Origin: Natrialba aegyptia DSM 13077
GTDB lineage: Archaea > Halobacteriota > Halobacteria > Halobacteriales > Natrialbaceae
NCBI RefSeq assembly: GCF_000337535.1
Contig: NZ_AOIP01000003.1
Coordinates: forward strand, 24,806-88,805
Direction of reading: 5' to 3'
DNA: 64,000 nt
Below the pieces are notes generated by a model. That model ran no database searches. It was not told the DNA's origin and worked only from the letters and a program-made list of their open reading frames with translations. Positions 26,029 through 34,532 of the stretch are shown here, piece by piece. The position numbers and the translations under genes were made by a program. The stretch's first letter is position 1; every line of letters begins with the position of its first letter.

Positions 26029-26973
26029 ATGGCAGCAATCGAAACGAACGGAGTTTCGAAACGGTTCGACGAGACTCACGCCGTTCGAGATATCGATCTT
26101 ACCGTCGAGAGCGGCGAGGTGTTCGGCTTTCTCGGCCCGAACGGGGCAGGCAAGTCGACGACGATCAATATGCTTCTCGACTTCGTGCGGCCGACAACCG
26201 GCGCTATCTCCATTCTGGGCGTCGACCCGCAGGAACAGCCCCGCGTCGTTCGCCGGCGTACCGGCGTGCTTCCGGAGGGGTACGCCTTCTACGATCGCCT
26301 CTCGGGTCGCCGTCACGTCGAACTGGCCATCGACATGTACGAGAGCGACGACGACCCGGTCGACATCCTCGCTCGCGTCGGCCTGACCGGAGACGAAGAG
26401 ACTGCCGTCGGAACCTACTCGAAGGGCATGCGACAGCGCCTCGCCCTCGGTATCGCGCTCGTCGACGACCCCGATCTGTTAATCCTCGACGAGCCCTCCT
26501 CCGGCCTCGATCCGAACGGCATCAGAACGCTTCGAGAGATCGTCCGCGAGGAAGCCGACCACGGGACGACCGTCTTCCTCTCGAGTCACGTCCTCGACCA
26601 GGTCGAAGCCGTCTGCGACCGCGTCGCCATTATGAACGACGGCACCCTCCTGACCGTCGACACCGTCGACGGCCTCCGAGAAACTCTCGATCCGAACTCG
26701 ACGCTCATCCTTTCCGTCGATACGGTTCCCGAATCGGTTTCCCAGCGCCTCGCCGAACTGGATCGCGTCGACACCGTCGCTGTCGATGCCGCCAGTACCG
26801 GTCGCGGTGGAACAATTTCTATCACCTGTACCGACTCCGGCGTCAAATCCGCCGCTATCGGCCGCGTCGAGGACGCCGGTGCAACGGTGACGGACATCGA
26901 TGTCGAGGATTCCTCCCTGGAAGAACTGTTCGCAGCCTATACCGCCTCCCCGTCCGACGGTGAGCCGCGATGA
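26029..26973 (+). CDS. ABC transporter ATP-binding protein (ABC-2 type)
   Basis: A 314-residue ATPase. Walker A is GPNGAGKST (residues 36-44), the signature is YSKGMRQRLALG, and Walker B is LLILDEPSSGLDP followed by a switch histidine in SSHVLDQV. The C-terminal 90 residues are an extension of the type seen in drug, bacteriocin and antibiotic exporters. Its end overlaps the permease gene by four bases (ATGA). The pair probably forms a 2+2 exporter. It lies next to the cysteine-rich Tat substrate gene, a possible cargo or immunity relation. Confidence 0.9.
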   Translation: MAAIETNGVSKRFDETHAVRDIDLTVESGEVFGFLGPNGAGKSTTINMLLDFVRPTTGAISILGVDPQEQPRVVRRRTGVLPEGYAFYDRLSGRRHVELAIDMYESDDDPVDILARVGLTGDEETAVGTYSKGMRQRLALGIALVDDPDLLILDEPSSGLDPNGIRTLREIVREEADHGTTVFLSSHVLDQVEAVCDRVAIMNDGTLLTVDTVDGLRETLDPNSTLILSVDTVPESVSQRLAELDRVDTVAVDAASTGRGGTISITCTDSGVKSAAIGRVEDAGATVTDIDVEDSSLEELFAAYTASPSDGEPR

Positions 26974-27827
26974 ACTCGGTCGCTGCGATCGCTCGAACCG
27001 ACATCGCAGATGCGATCCACTCCCGGACACTCTGGGGTACGACGGGGCTCATGACTGCCCTCGTCGCCATCTCCTGGCTCAGTCTCAGTACCGAATTAGT
27101 CGAGCAGGTAGACACACCGCTGTTGACCGCTATCGACTCGTTCGGTCTCTGGGTTCCGCTCGTCGCGATCGTCCTCGGTTACGAGGCCGTAATCGGCGAA
27201 CGCGAATCCGGTCGCATTCGCTTTCTCCTCGGACTCCCGAGCACGCGTCGGGAACTGATCATCGGCAAGTACCTGAGTCGCGTGAGCGTGCTGGTAACCG
27301 CGCTTGTCGCCTCGCTCGGTGTCCTTGCAGTGCTCGTCTTCGTCCGTGTCGACGAAATCCCGCTCGTTCCGTTGCTCAGCGCCGTGATACTGCTCGTCCT
27401 CTACGGACTTGCGTGGATCGGGATGGCGGTCGGCGTGTCGAGTATCGTCTCGTCGAAAACGCGCGCGGTCGCAGTCGTCGTCGGTCTCTACGCGCTGTTC
27501 GGACCGCTCTGGGGACAGATCGTCCTTCCCGCCTGCGTCCGGTTTGGTGAACTCGTCACGGGGACGACGCAGTCGATCAACCTGACGGGACGGCTCACGT
27601 ACGCCGACGAGCCAACGTGGTTTCTGTACGTGGCCCGTCTCAGCCCGCTCGAAGCCTTCGACGCTGCCCGCTACTACATTCGAGATCTCCTCGAGATCGC
27701 GCTGGTGGGCGGCCAGACGACCGCCGCTCACGGGCCGAATCTATTCGGACTCGCCGTCCTGCTCTGCTGGGCGATCGCGCCCGTCGCTCTCGGCGTTTGG
27801 TTCTTCGATCGAGTCGATCTCGAGTAA
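26970..27827 (+). CDS. ABC-2 type permease
   Basis: A 285-residue membrane protein with six predicted helices and the ABC-2 family segment GYEAVIGERESGRIRFLLGLPSTRRELIIGK between helices 2 and 3. It overlaps the ATPase gene by ATGA and is the membrane half of the exporter. It ends 106 bases before the convergent cysteine-rich gene. Substrate unknown; lipid, copper (NosY-like) or peptide export are all possible for this branch. Confidence 0.87.
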   Translation: MNSVAAIARTDIADAIHSRTLWGTTGLMTALVAISWLSLSTELVEQVDTPLLTAIDSFGLWVPLVAIVLGYEAVIGERESGRIRFLLGLPSTRRELIIGKYLSRVSVLVTALVASLGVLAVLVFVRVDEIPLVPLLSAVILLVLYGLAWIGMAVGVSSIVSSKTRAVAVVVGLYALFGPLWGQIVLPACVRFGELVTGTTQSINLTGRLTYADEPTWFLYVARLSPLEAFDAARYYIRDLLEIALVGGQTTAAHGPNLFGLAVLLCWAIAPVALGVWFFDRVDLE

Positions 27828-27933
27828 CCGTTGTCTCTCCGGTATCGGTTTCGTTCATGCCGCCACTCTGGTCAGCAAGGCACCCAAATTGCCGCTTGGA
27901 CGACCAGAGAAAAAGGAAATGGTCAGTGTTCGA

Positions 27934-28581
27934 TCAGCAGCCGCAACTGTCCGTGATGATACACTCGCCGTCGTCGCAGGTGTTACACTTTTTCTTGTAC
28001 CGCCCGACGAAACACCAGTCCTCTTCGCAGGCGCAACCGTCGCAGTTGTCGCCGGAACAACTGTCGGCTGACGCTTCGCTGTCGCTTTCGGAGACGGTCA
28101 GATCGGATTCGAAACGCCGGTATTCCTCTCCATCGGGTGCTGTGTATAGCACGACAGCACCACCGTCTTTCGGGAAGAGAGCGGCCGACGGGATCGCCTC
28201 CTCGCCGAAGCTAACCTGTAGTCGCCCACGGGTGGTGGACGTCGTAAATGCGATCTGCTTGTTTCCATCGGTGTACGTCCGATGGATCTGTCCGTTTTCG
28301 TCGAACTGCTGATTCGGCAATACGTCCAGCGACGCCTCCTCGAGCAGTCCATCCGCCGCCAACCTGCGTAGTAAGCGCTTTCCGCTCCGGACGTCGGTCG
28401 GGACTGAAACGTCCCGGGATTCGAGGACGACCCCTTCCGCCTTCAGTTCCGAGAGGCCGAACGAAGTCGCTGACGCGCTCGCGGACGTGGCGGAAACCGC
28501 TCCGAGACCGGCGACGGTCGCAACCGATGATTTGCGAAGCAATGCTCGTCGACTCGTCTGTGTGATGTCATCTTGGGACAT
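27934..28581 (-). CDS. Tat-exported protein with ten-cysteine C-terminal peptide
   Basis: A 215-residue preprotein. It begins with a Tat signal (TSRRALLRKS, then a hydrophobic stretch ending SASASA), followed by a roughly 120-residue middle region that includes a beta-rich segment (HRTYTDGNKQIAFTTSTTRG) and an Asp/Ser-rich linker. The last 41 residues hold ten cysteines in pairs and CxC clusters (such as CDGCAC and CNTC), ending CGC. The layout resembles halocin-type precursors with a cysteine-rich peptide released from the C-terminus, but sequence similarity is not asserted. The TATA element about 25-35 bases upstream (A/T run at 28605-28616) favours ATG 28581 over ATG 28602. Confidence 0.7.
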   Translation of the reverse strand: MSQDDITQTSRRALLRKSSVATVAGLGAVSATSASASATSFGLSELKAEGVVLESRDVSVPTDVRSGKRLLRRLAADGLLEEASLDVLPNQQFDENGQIHRTYTDGNKQIAFTTSTTRGRLQVSFGEEAIPSAALFPKDGGAVVLYTAPDGEEYRRFESDLTVSESDSEASADSCSGDNCDGCACEEDWCFVGRYKKKCNTCDDGECIITDSCGC

Positions 28582-29005
28582 CAATACGTGATCCATCATC
28601 AAAGAATAAAATATTTTCCCAGATTTTTAGGCTTCAACTATCTCTATGTATATAAAATACCGGCCTATCTGTTTACGATAACAAGAATTAGACCAGTTGA
28701 TTTATTTACTATTATCAGAGCGGACACTTTCGGCATTCCTACTCGGACTCGTCTCGGCGAGTTCGTTTTCGAAGCGTGCTCGCGACGCACTTACCTGATG
28801 GCGTCGTTCGATACCGGCCCCGTCGCGAACAAGACTGAACTCTCGGCGTTCAATCCGTCGAGAAGGATGGGACTGAGACTATCGTTCCGGACGATTGATG
28901 GGAACTATCATCACGAAGCGCGTTTAGCGCCCCGCTCGCTGCGTTTCACACGCGTTCGTACAAGTCGATCGGTGCGGTGTGCGAGGTGTCGTTCTCGGTC
29001 ACAAC
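28582..29005. other. Intergenic region, A+T-rich upstream half
   Basis: A 424-base gap between the cysteine-rich gene and the regulator gene. Its first 150 bases are clearly A+T-rich (runs such as TATATAAAATAC near 28650), holding the promoter of the cysteine-rich gene. The remainder returns to normal composition without a convincing gene. A plus-strand open frame crosses it but has atypical composition and is not called. Confidence 0.5.
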
Positions 29006-29299
29006 TCATCCGACTTCCGCCTCGAACGGCCGATTGGGAGGCATCTGTTCGATCAATTCCGTCTGTTCTTTGTACCCCTTGTAGGCCGTAATGGCTATGA
29101 CTCCCCGTTCCGTGAGCGTGTACTTTCCATCCGCTTTCATCACTAACCCGTGCTCACTGAGCCGTCTGTGGATGTTGTACACCGTACTCTTCGACACGTC
29201 GAGTTCCTCCGCTAACTCCCGTTTATATTTCGGTGACTCCCGCAGCGACATGAGGGCATCTGCGTGCTGGCAGACGACCGTCACGATCTCATCGCTCAT
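29006..29299 (-). CDS. Winged-helix transcriptional regulator
   Basis: A 97-residue protein with one helix-turn-helix: ESPKYKRELAEELDVSKSTVYNIHRRLSEHGLV (residues about 21-53), then a wing (MKADGKYTLTERGVIAI). This is a short haloarchaeal MarR/ArsR-like DNA-binding protein without an obvious effector domain. It is transcribed toward the cysteine-rich gene, so it may regulate it or the ABC operon; the link is positional only. Confidence 0.8.
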   Translation of the reverse strand: MSDEIVTVVCQHADALMSLRESPKYKRELAEELDVSKSTVYNIHRRLSEHGLVMKADGKYTLTERGVIAITAYKGYKEQTELIEQMPPNRPFEAEVG

Positions 29300-29466
29300 A
29301 CTGGATTACATTATAGTGTACGAACATAAATGGTGTGGGGAATAGTTATGGGTATTGCTTATTAGATGATACTCCCCGTCTCTGCGGCATTTCTTCTGCT
29401 CGATGGATCGACGAAGCCGTCTCTCTCACCCATACATTTTCATTGACCGACTGACATCGGTTTCGT

Positions 29467-30120
29467 ATGGTTACCGCTCAGCCCTTCGAGACGCTTTCCG
29501 AGGAATACGACGACTGGTTCGAGACACACGATGGGGCCTACCGCGCCGAACAGGCGGCGCTCGAACGAGTGCTTCCGGAGACGTTCGATAGCCGCCACGA
29601 CCGCGCCCTCGAAATCGGCGTCGGTACCGGTCGCTTCGCGGCCCCGCTCGGGCTTTCTCTCGGACTCGATCCCGCTCGAAACGCGCTTGAGCGAACGCGG
29701 GAACGCGGGGTCGATCCCGTTCGCGGCGTCGCTGAATCGCTGCCGTTCGCTGCGGGGACACTCGATCTCACGCTGTTCGTTACCGTCCTCTGCTTCGTTG
29801 ACGACCTCGAAACGACGCTTTCGGAGGCCCGTCGCGTCCTCGCGGACGATGGCACGCTTGTCGTTGCCGTCCTCGACCGTTCGAGTGCAGTCGGCCAGGT
29901 GTATCAGGAACACAAAGACGAGAGTCCCTTCTACGCCGACGCCGAGTTCTTGACTGGCGACGCGGCCTGCCGTGAACTCGAACGGGCAGGATTCGTGATC
30001 GAAGACCGAGCACAGACTGTCTTCGAGGATCCCGCGACGATCGATCCCGAGGCGACACCGTTGCGTGAGGGCCACGGTGATGGGTTGTTCGCCGTGATCC
30101 GCGCGAGCCCTGTACCCTGA
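29467..30120 (+). CDS. Class I SAM-dependent methyltransferase
   Basis: A 217-residue methyltransferase. Motif I is LEIGVGTGRF (residues 48-57); the acidic loop is GLDPARNAL, and the later motif EARRVLADDGTLVVAVLD is present. There is no substrate-recognition domain beyond the core fold, so the target (small molecule or lipid) is unknown. A TATA-like element (ATACATTTT) lies about 30 bases before ATG 29467. Normal G+C and codon use. Confidence 0.82.
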   Translation: MVTAQPFETLSEEYDDWFETHDGAYRAEQAALERVLPETFDSRHDRALEIGVGTGRFAAPLGLSLGLDPARNALERTRERGVDPVRGVAESLPFAAGTLDLTLFVTVLCFVDDLETTLSEARRVLADDGTLVVAVLDRSSAVGQVYQEHKDESPFYADAEFLTGDAACRELERAGFVIEDRAQTVFEDPATIDPEATPLREGHGDGLFAVIRASPVP

Positions 30121-30244
30121 GCGGCTGCGAGGGGTCGATGAAGGCCGGGAAACGACTTACCTTGCCGGCGCCCGTAGGTCGAGACGACCGGGTCGACTCC
30201 CGTGAGTACTGTCGGTCGAAAGCGGAGCCGACCCGAGGTGAACT

Positions 30245-31081
30245 GTGACAGACGAGGACCCGACGCCGAACTCGCGTTCGAACGCCGCCCCAAATCATGG
30301 CGGGACCGACGGGAACGGCGAAATCGAGATCGAAGTCACACGCGGCGAGACGGATGTCTCTGCGGATGACTCCGACAAGCGGCGAACTGAGCGTGAGTCT
30401 CGTTCTCCCGATGAATCCGCGTCCGAAACCGACCTCGCGGACGAGCTCGGGCGTATCGACGTGATGACGACCCCCGAGGGATACGTCGAGGGACGAATTA
30501 CCGACGTGACCCCACTCGACGCCACCACGGTCGAACTTACCGTTTTACTGCCCCACGGAGAGACGCGTTCGTTCGCGCTCGAGAAACCGATCCCGTGGTC
30601 CGAGGAATTCCTCCTCGCGCGACTCGTCGCGGACATCGGCTACGACGCGGCCTCGATCGACCACATTATCGGCGAACCCGTCTACCTGGTCCGAACGGAT
30701 GCGGGACCCGAAACGCCGCCCAATGAACCCGGAACAGGAAGCGATTGGTGGACGGCATCGATGCAGGCCGCAAGCGACGCCATCCTCTCGTCGCTTTCGG
30801 GCGGCCGCTACCGAATCGAGACGGCCACCGAACCCGAGTGGCAACTCGTGGACCCGCTCGACCGCCCGGACACGTCGCCCACCGAACCACCGGATACGAC
30901 CGCTGACCTCGTCGGAACGGGGCTGATCCTCACCGGAACCATCATCGCCGCCGCCGGTGCCGTCGTCGGTGCCACGGGTGAACTCGTCGTCTCGAGTTCG
31001 GTCGTCGCCGCCGTGTTGCTCGGATTGCTGGTTGTTCTGACCGGCCTCGTTGTCCTTTTCCGAACGAGCCACACGGAGTAA
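30245..31081 (+). CDS. Hypothetical protein with soluble domain and two C-terminal helices
   Basis: A 278-residue protein starting at GTG 30245. A long acidic N-terminal region (about 70 residues, Asp/Glu/Ser-rich) precedes a compact domain (GRIDVMTTPEGYVEGRITDVTPLDATTVELTVLLP), then a linker and two hydrophobic helices (about residues 222-245 and 250-272) ending FRTSHTE. It looks like a tail-anchored membrane protein with a cytoplasmic domain. No family recognised. Confidence 0.65.
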   Translation: MTDEDPTPNSRSNAAPNHGGTDGNGEIEIEVTRGETDVSADDSDKRRTERESRSPDESASETDLADELGRIDVMTTPEGYVEGRITDVTPLDATTVELTVLLPHGETRSFALEKPIPWSEEFLLARLVADIGYDAASIDHIIGEPVYLVRTDAGPETPPNEPGTGSDWWTASMQAASDAILSSLSGGRYRIETATEPEWQLVDPLDRPDTSPTEPPDTTADLVGTGLILTGTIIAAAGAVVGATGELVVSSSVVAAVLLGLLVVLTGLVVLFRTSHTE

Positions 31082-31134
31082 CAGCGTCGGCAACGGTGCT
31101 GCGTCGCGGTGAACTCGTGTCCGATACGCTTTTA

Positions 31135-31153
31135 TTACGGTACCGTAACTCAT
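31135..31153. promoter_or_regulatory. Palindromic operator candidate before APH-like gene
   Basis: A perfect 14-base palindrome TTACGGTACCGTAA (31135-31148) overlaps the TATA-like run TTTTATTA (31129-31136). The 14-mer GTACCGTAACTCAT starting at 31140 recurs with one change (GTACCGTAACCCAT) at 58286-58299. A repressor site is a reasonable inference. The gene start is 80 bases downstream. Confidence 0.4.
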
Positions 31154-31232
31154 AGCTATCTTCTGTCGACCGGAGCGGCGGCGCTGTAGCACTGTCTCCG
31201 GTCGGCAACCCCCCGTTAGCGGGACCGAACTA

Positions 31233-32171
31233 ATGACACAGCAACTCGTTTCGACGCTCGAATCGTACGCCGACGACGTAGTAGTCGGTCGCCGACTCCA
31301 CGACGTGCCGCCCTACCGCGTTTACGAGGTGTATCTGGACGGCCGTCAAGCGGCGGTGAAAGTTGACGCCCACCCGCGCGGTCACGCCGCCGCCGAGGGC
31401 CGCGTTCACGAGTTCGTCGCAACGCAGACGGGCGTTTCCGTTCCCGCGGTGCTCGCCGTCGGCTCCGACCACTACGTGACTGCCTGGTGCGATGAACTCG
31501 AGCGCTCACCCGCCCCACTCGAGACGATCGATTCCGAGTGGGCGGCCGCTGCTGGTCGCTGGCTCGGAACGTTGCATACCGAGACGGCGGGTGCGTTCGA
31601 CGGGTTCGGCCGGCCCCGTGACGGCGACTCCGGCATCGAACTCGAGGCGCACGCCGACTGGATCGAAGCCGTCCGTGCGCGTCTTTCCTTCCACCGGTCG
31701 TTTCTCGAACCGATTGGATACGGGACCGTCGTCGACGCCGTCGATCAGTTCTTCGAAACGCATGACAACGCTTTCGACGGAGCCGGGGAGCCCGTGCTCT
31801 GTCACGGCGATATCCACCCTGAACACCTCGCTCGAACCGGTGACGGACCTGTGGCGATCGATTTCGAACACGCGCTCGTCGCGCCCGGCGAGTACGATTA
31901 CTGGCGAACGGTGGTCCCGTACTTCGAAGCCCGCAACGATGTCGACGACTCCGTGACGCGAGCGTTCCGGGCCGGATACGAATCCGTCCGCTCAGTCCCC
32001 GCTGCTCTCGAGCAACGAAAGCCAGCGTATCGTCTGCTCCTGTTGCTCGAGTTCATCGAATCGCTCCATCTCCAGCGGCGAGGCGACCCGTCGACACGTA
32101 CGACCCGCGGTGACCGGTTCCGAGAACTCGTCTTCGAGACGCTCGAGGAGTTGCGCGAGAAAGCGAACTAA
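31233..32171 (+). CDS. Aminoglycoside phosphotransferase-like kinase
   Basis: A 312-residue protein with the APH/choline kinase fold. Lys43 (in AAVKVD) would bind ATP; the catalytic loop is CHGDIHPEH (Cys190-His198, catalytic Asp193), followed by the metal-binding DFEHA. Family members phosphorylate antibiotics, choline, homoserine or sugar alcohols. The substrate here cannot be read from sequence. A palindromic site lies in the promoter region. Normal haloarchaeal codon use argues against recent bacterial origin. Confidence 0.83.
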   Translation: MTQQLVSTLESYADDVVVGRRLHDVPPYRVYEVYLDGRQAAVKVDAHPRGHAAAEGRVHEFVATQTGVSVPAVLAVGSDHYVTAWCDELERSPAPLETIDSEWAAAAGRWLGTLHTETAGAFDGFGRPRDGDSGIELEAHADWIEAVRARLSFHRSFLEPIGYGTVVDAVDQFFETHDNAFDGAGEPVLCHGDIHPEHLARTGDGPVAIDFEHALVAPGEYDYWRTVVPYFEARNDVDDSVTRAFRAGYESVRSVPAALEQRKPAYRLLLLLEFIESLHLQRRGDPSTRTTRGDRFRELVFETLEELREKAN

Positions 32172-32205
32172 GTACCGCACAATCTCGGCGACTCTCCTCC
32201 ACGAT

Positions 32206-32259
32206 CGACGACTCCGACGACTCCGACGACTCCGACGACTCCGACGACTCCGACGACTC
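32206..32259. repeat. Nine-base tandem repeat
   Basis: Six perfect copies of CGACGACTC in tandem in the gap between the APH-like gene and the convergent abce1 gene. It encodes nothing. Copy number in such tracts usually varies between strains. Confidence 0.85.
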
Positions 32260-32304
32260 CGTCGTCTTTCGTCGGCGTGACGGTGTGATGGCCCGATACG
32301 ACGA

Positions 32305-34119
32305 TCAGGGCGCGTAGTAATACTCTCCTTCGCGCTTTTGCTCGCGGTCTAACTGCGAGTCCGGCTTGTTGATCCGCGGCCGCGAGGTCCGTTCGTCCCG
32401 CCGGAACGTAACCTCGAGATTCGCGAGGAACTCGTTCATGCCGTCGCGCATCGGCTGTGGCTGGCCGGCGTGACCGTGCGCTGCGGGTTCGCCGTCGAAG
32501 ACCATCAGCCGGTCCGCCAGCAGGTCGATCATGTAGGTGTCGTGGTCGATGACCATCACGGTCGAGTCCTGCTGTTCGGCGTAGCGTCGGATCGCACTCG
32601 TCGCCTGCACGCGTTGTTCGACGTCCAAGTGCGCCGAGGGCTCGTCGAGCAAGTAGAGATCCGCGGACTCGGACAGGCAGGCTGCGATGGCCACCCGCTG
32701 GCGCTCACCGCCCGACAGATCCGAGAGATTCTGCTCCATGATCCGCTCTAACTGGAGCGGCTGGGCGATTTCCGTGTTCCAGTAGGATGAGCCGAACTGA
32801 TCCGTGATCGACGAGAGGAAGGCATCAACTCGCATCGGCTGGTCGATCGTCACGTACTGGGGTTTGTAAGAGATGTCCAGATTCAGGTCGGCGTCGCCGG
32901 TATCGGGCTCGAGATTCCCCGTCAGCAACTTCGCGAACGTCGACTTCCCGATCCCGTTCGGGCCGACGATACCGAGCACTTCGTTCCGGTGAATCTCGCC
33001 ACCCTCGACTTCGAGACTGAACTCGCCGTCACCGTAGCTCTTGGTGAGGTCGGGATAGTCGACGAGTACGTCGCCGTGGGTCGCGGTTCGGGGCGCGTGC
33101 TCCTCGAACTCGATCGGATTCTGGCGAATTCGCATGTTCTCGTTGTCGAGATAGCCCGCGAGGTATTCGTTGATCCCGTTGCGGACTGATTTCGGCGATG
33201 TGATGACACCATAGGCACCGGGTTCACCGTAGGCGACGTGCAGCGTGTCCGCGAGCAGGTCGAGAATCGCGAGGTCGTGCTCGACGACGAGCATCGACTT
33301 TCCCGCTTCTTCGGCGAGTTCACGGATCAGTCTAGCCGCGGTGACGCGCTGGCCGATGTCGAGGTAGGGCGTGATCTCGTCCAGGAAGTAAAAGTCCGTA
33401 TCGCGAGCGAGCGTCGCGGCGAGTGCGACCCGTTGGAGTTCGCCGCCGGAGAGATCCTCGATCGCCTGGTCCATGACGGGACCGATCGACAGGCGTTCGA
33501 CGAGGCCGTCAAGAGCATCTCGTTCGTCCGTCCGCTCCAGCAGTTGGCGGGTGTTGCCGTCGAACTGGTTCGGAATCTGATCGACGTATTGGGGTTTTCG
33601 GGCGACGGTGATCTCGCCATCGCGGATGTCCGCGATGTAGTCCTGGAGTTCGGTGCCGCGGTACGCCTCTAAGACATCGTCCCAGTCCGGCGACTCCTCG
33701 TAGCGTCCGAGGTTAGGTTCGAGTTCGCCGGCGAGGATACGAACGGCGGTCGTTTTCCCGATGCCGTTGGGCCCGAGGATACCGGTGACCTGTCCTTCCT
33801 GCGGTGCGGGCAGGCCGTACAGCGAGAAGGCGTTCTCGCCGTAGCGGTGGGCGGGTTCGTCCTCCAGTTCCTGGGGCAGGTTGATGATCTCGATGGCGTC
33901 GAAGGGACACTTCTCGACGCAGATTCCGCAACTCTCGCCGAGACAGATCTCCTCGGAGATGCGGACCTGTTCGGGCTGTCCCTCCGCGGTTTCCTCGCCG
34001 CGGAGCGTAATGCACTCTTTGCCCGTTCGGTTCGGTGGGCAGTAGTTCTTGCACTCGTAGCTACAGCGGTCGGGTTGACACCGATCTAGGTCTACGACGG
34101 CGATGCTATCGTCGGCCAT
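32305..34119 (-). CDS. Ribosome-recycling ATPase ABCE1 (RNase L inhibitor homolog)
   Basis: A 604-residue twin-ATPase with an N-terminal iron-sulfur domain, universally conserved in archaea. It splits ribosomes after termination. Cysteines in CQPDRCSYECKNYC (residues 14-27) and the CLGESCGICVEKCP cluster (59-72) supply two 4Fe-4S sites. Nucleotide domain 1 has GPNGIGKTT (116-124) and LSGGELQRV; domain 2 has GPNGIGKST and LSGGERQRV. The start at 34119 is fixed by the conserved N-terminus. It follows the EMC6-like gene with two bases between, so the two are one transcript. Confidence 0.95.
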   Translation of the reverse strand: MADDSIAVVDLDRCQPDRCSYECKNYCPPNRTGKECITLRGEETAEGQPEQVRISEEICLGESCGICVEKCPFDAIEIINLPQELEDEPAHRYGENAFSLYGLPAPQEGQVTGILGPNGIGKTTAVRILAGELEPNLGRYEESPDWDDVLEAYRGTELQDYIADIRDGEITVARKPQYVDQIPNQFDGNTRQLLERTDERDALDGLVERLSIGPVMDQAIEDLSGGELQRVALAATLARDTDFYFLDEITPYLDIGQRVTAARLIRELAEEAGKSMLVVEHDLAILDLLADTLHVAYGEPGAYGVITSPKSVRNGINEYLAGYLDNENMRIRQNPIEFEEHAPRTATHGDVLVDYPDLTKSYGDGEFSLEVEGGEIHRNEVLGIVGPNGIGKSTFAKLLTGNLEPDTGDADLNLDISYKPQYVTIDQPMRVDAFLSSITDQFGSSYWNTEIAQPLQLERIMEQNLSDLSGGERQRVAIAACLSESADLYLLDEPSAHLDVEQRVQATSAIRRYAEQQDSTVMVIDHDTYMIDLLADRLMVFDGEPAAHGHAGQPQPMRDGMNEFLANLEVTFRRDERTSRPRINKPDSQLDREQKREGEYYYAP

Positions 34120-34121
34120 GG

Positions 34122-34445
34122 TTATGCCGTCGACTCCGCGGTAAGCAGGATGCCCCACGTCACGAACCACATTGCGAAGGTCATGAACGTGATGAACAGG
34201 TGGTGTTTCATCCCAAACTCGTCGTCGGCGTAGATGTTCGTGAAGTTGAAGAGAACGAACTGGACGACGATCGCACCGAGGACGAGAAACAGCGCTCGCG
34301 TATCGCTGGCGGCGGTGTCTACCGGGAGGTCTCCGGTAAGCGCCACGGAGGCGAGTGCGGCACCGACGCCGAGTAGCGCGGCCAGCGCGGTGACGCTGAT
34401 GGAGCGAATATGCTCCCGTCGGTCGCTAATCGATTCGGTCGACAT
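34122..34445 (-). CDS. EMC6-like small membrane protein
   Basis: A 107-residue protein with three hydrophobic segments (about residues 16-36, 48-70 and 83-102) and an intervening NFTNIYADDEFGMKHHLF loop. Archaeal proteins of this form are often listed as EMC6/Asterix-like, related to a subunit of the eukaryotic membrane protein insertase complex. The assignment is by size and topology, so moderate. It directly precedes abce1, which fits a link between translation and membrane insertion. Confidence 0.6.
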   Translation of the reverse strand: MSTESISDRREHIRSISVTALAALLGVGAALASVALTGDLPVDTAASDTRALFLVLGAIVVQFVLFNFTNIYADDEFGMKHHLFITFMTFAMWFVTWGILLTAESTA

Positions 34446-34532
34446 GGGTGTGACTCTGTCGTCGGTGGTGAAAAGGGGTTCGGGTTCACCGCCTCATAGA
34501 ATCGCGTACTCGGAGGCGATCCGTCCGTGCGG

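Noticed and set aside
28459..28581. Claim that the cysteine-rich precursor is halocin C8
   Set aside because: The overall layout is similar, but I do not see residue-level similarity to the known peptide, so only an analogy is made.
28573..29091. Plus-strand frame of about 170 codons between the cysteine-rich gene and its regulator
   Set aside because: Unusual mixed composition, no motif, and it overlaps the A+T-rich promoter and part of the regulator gene on the other strand.
32206..32259. CRISPR-like array
   Set aside because: The unit is a continuous nine-base tandem repeat with no spacers; no cas genes are present.
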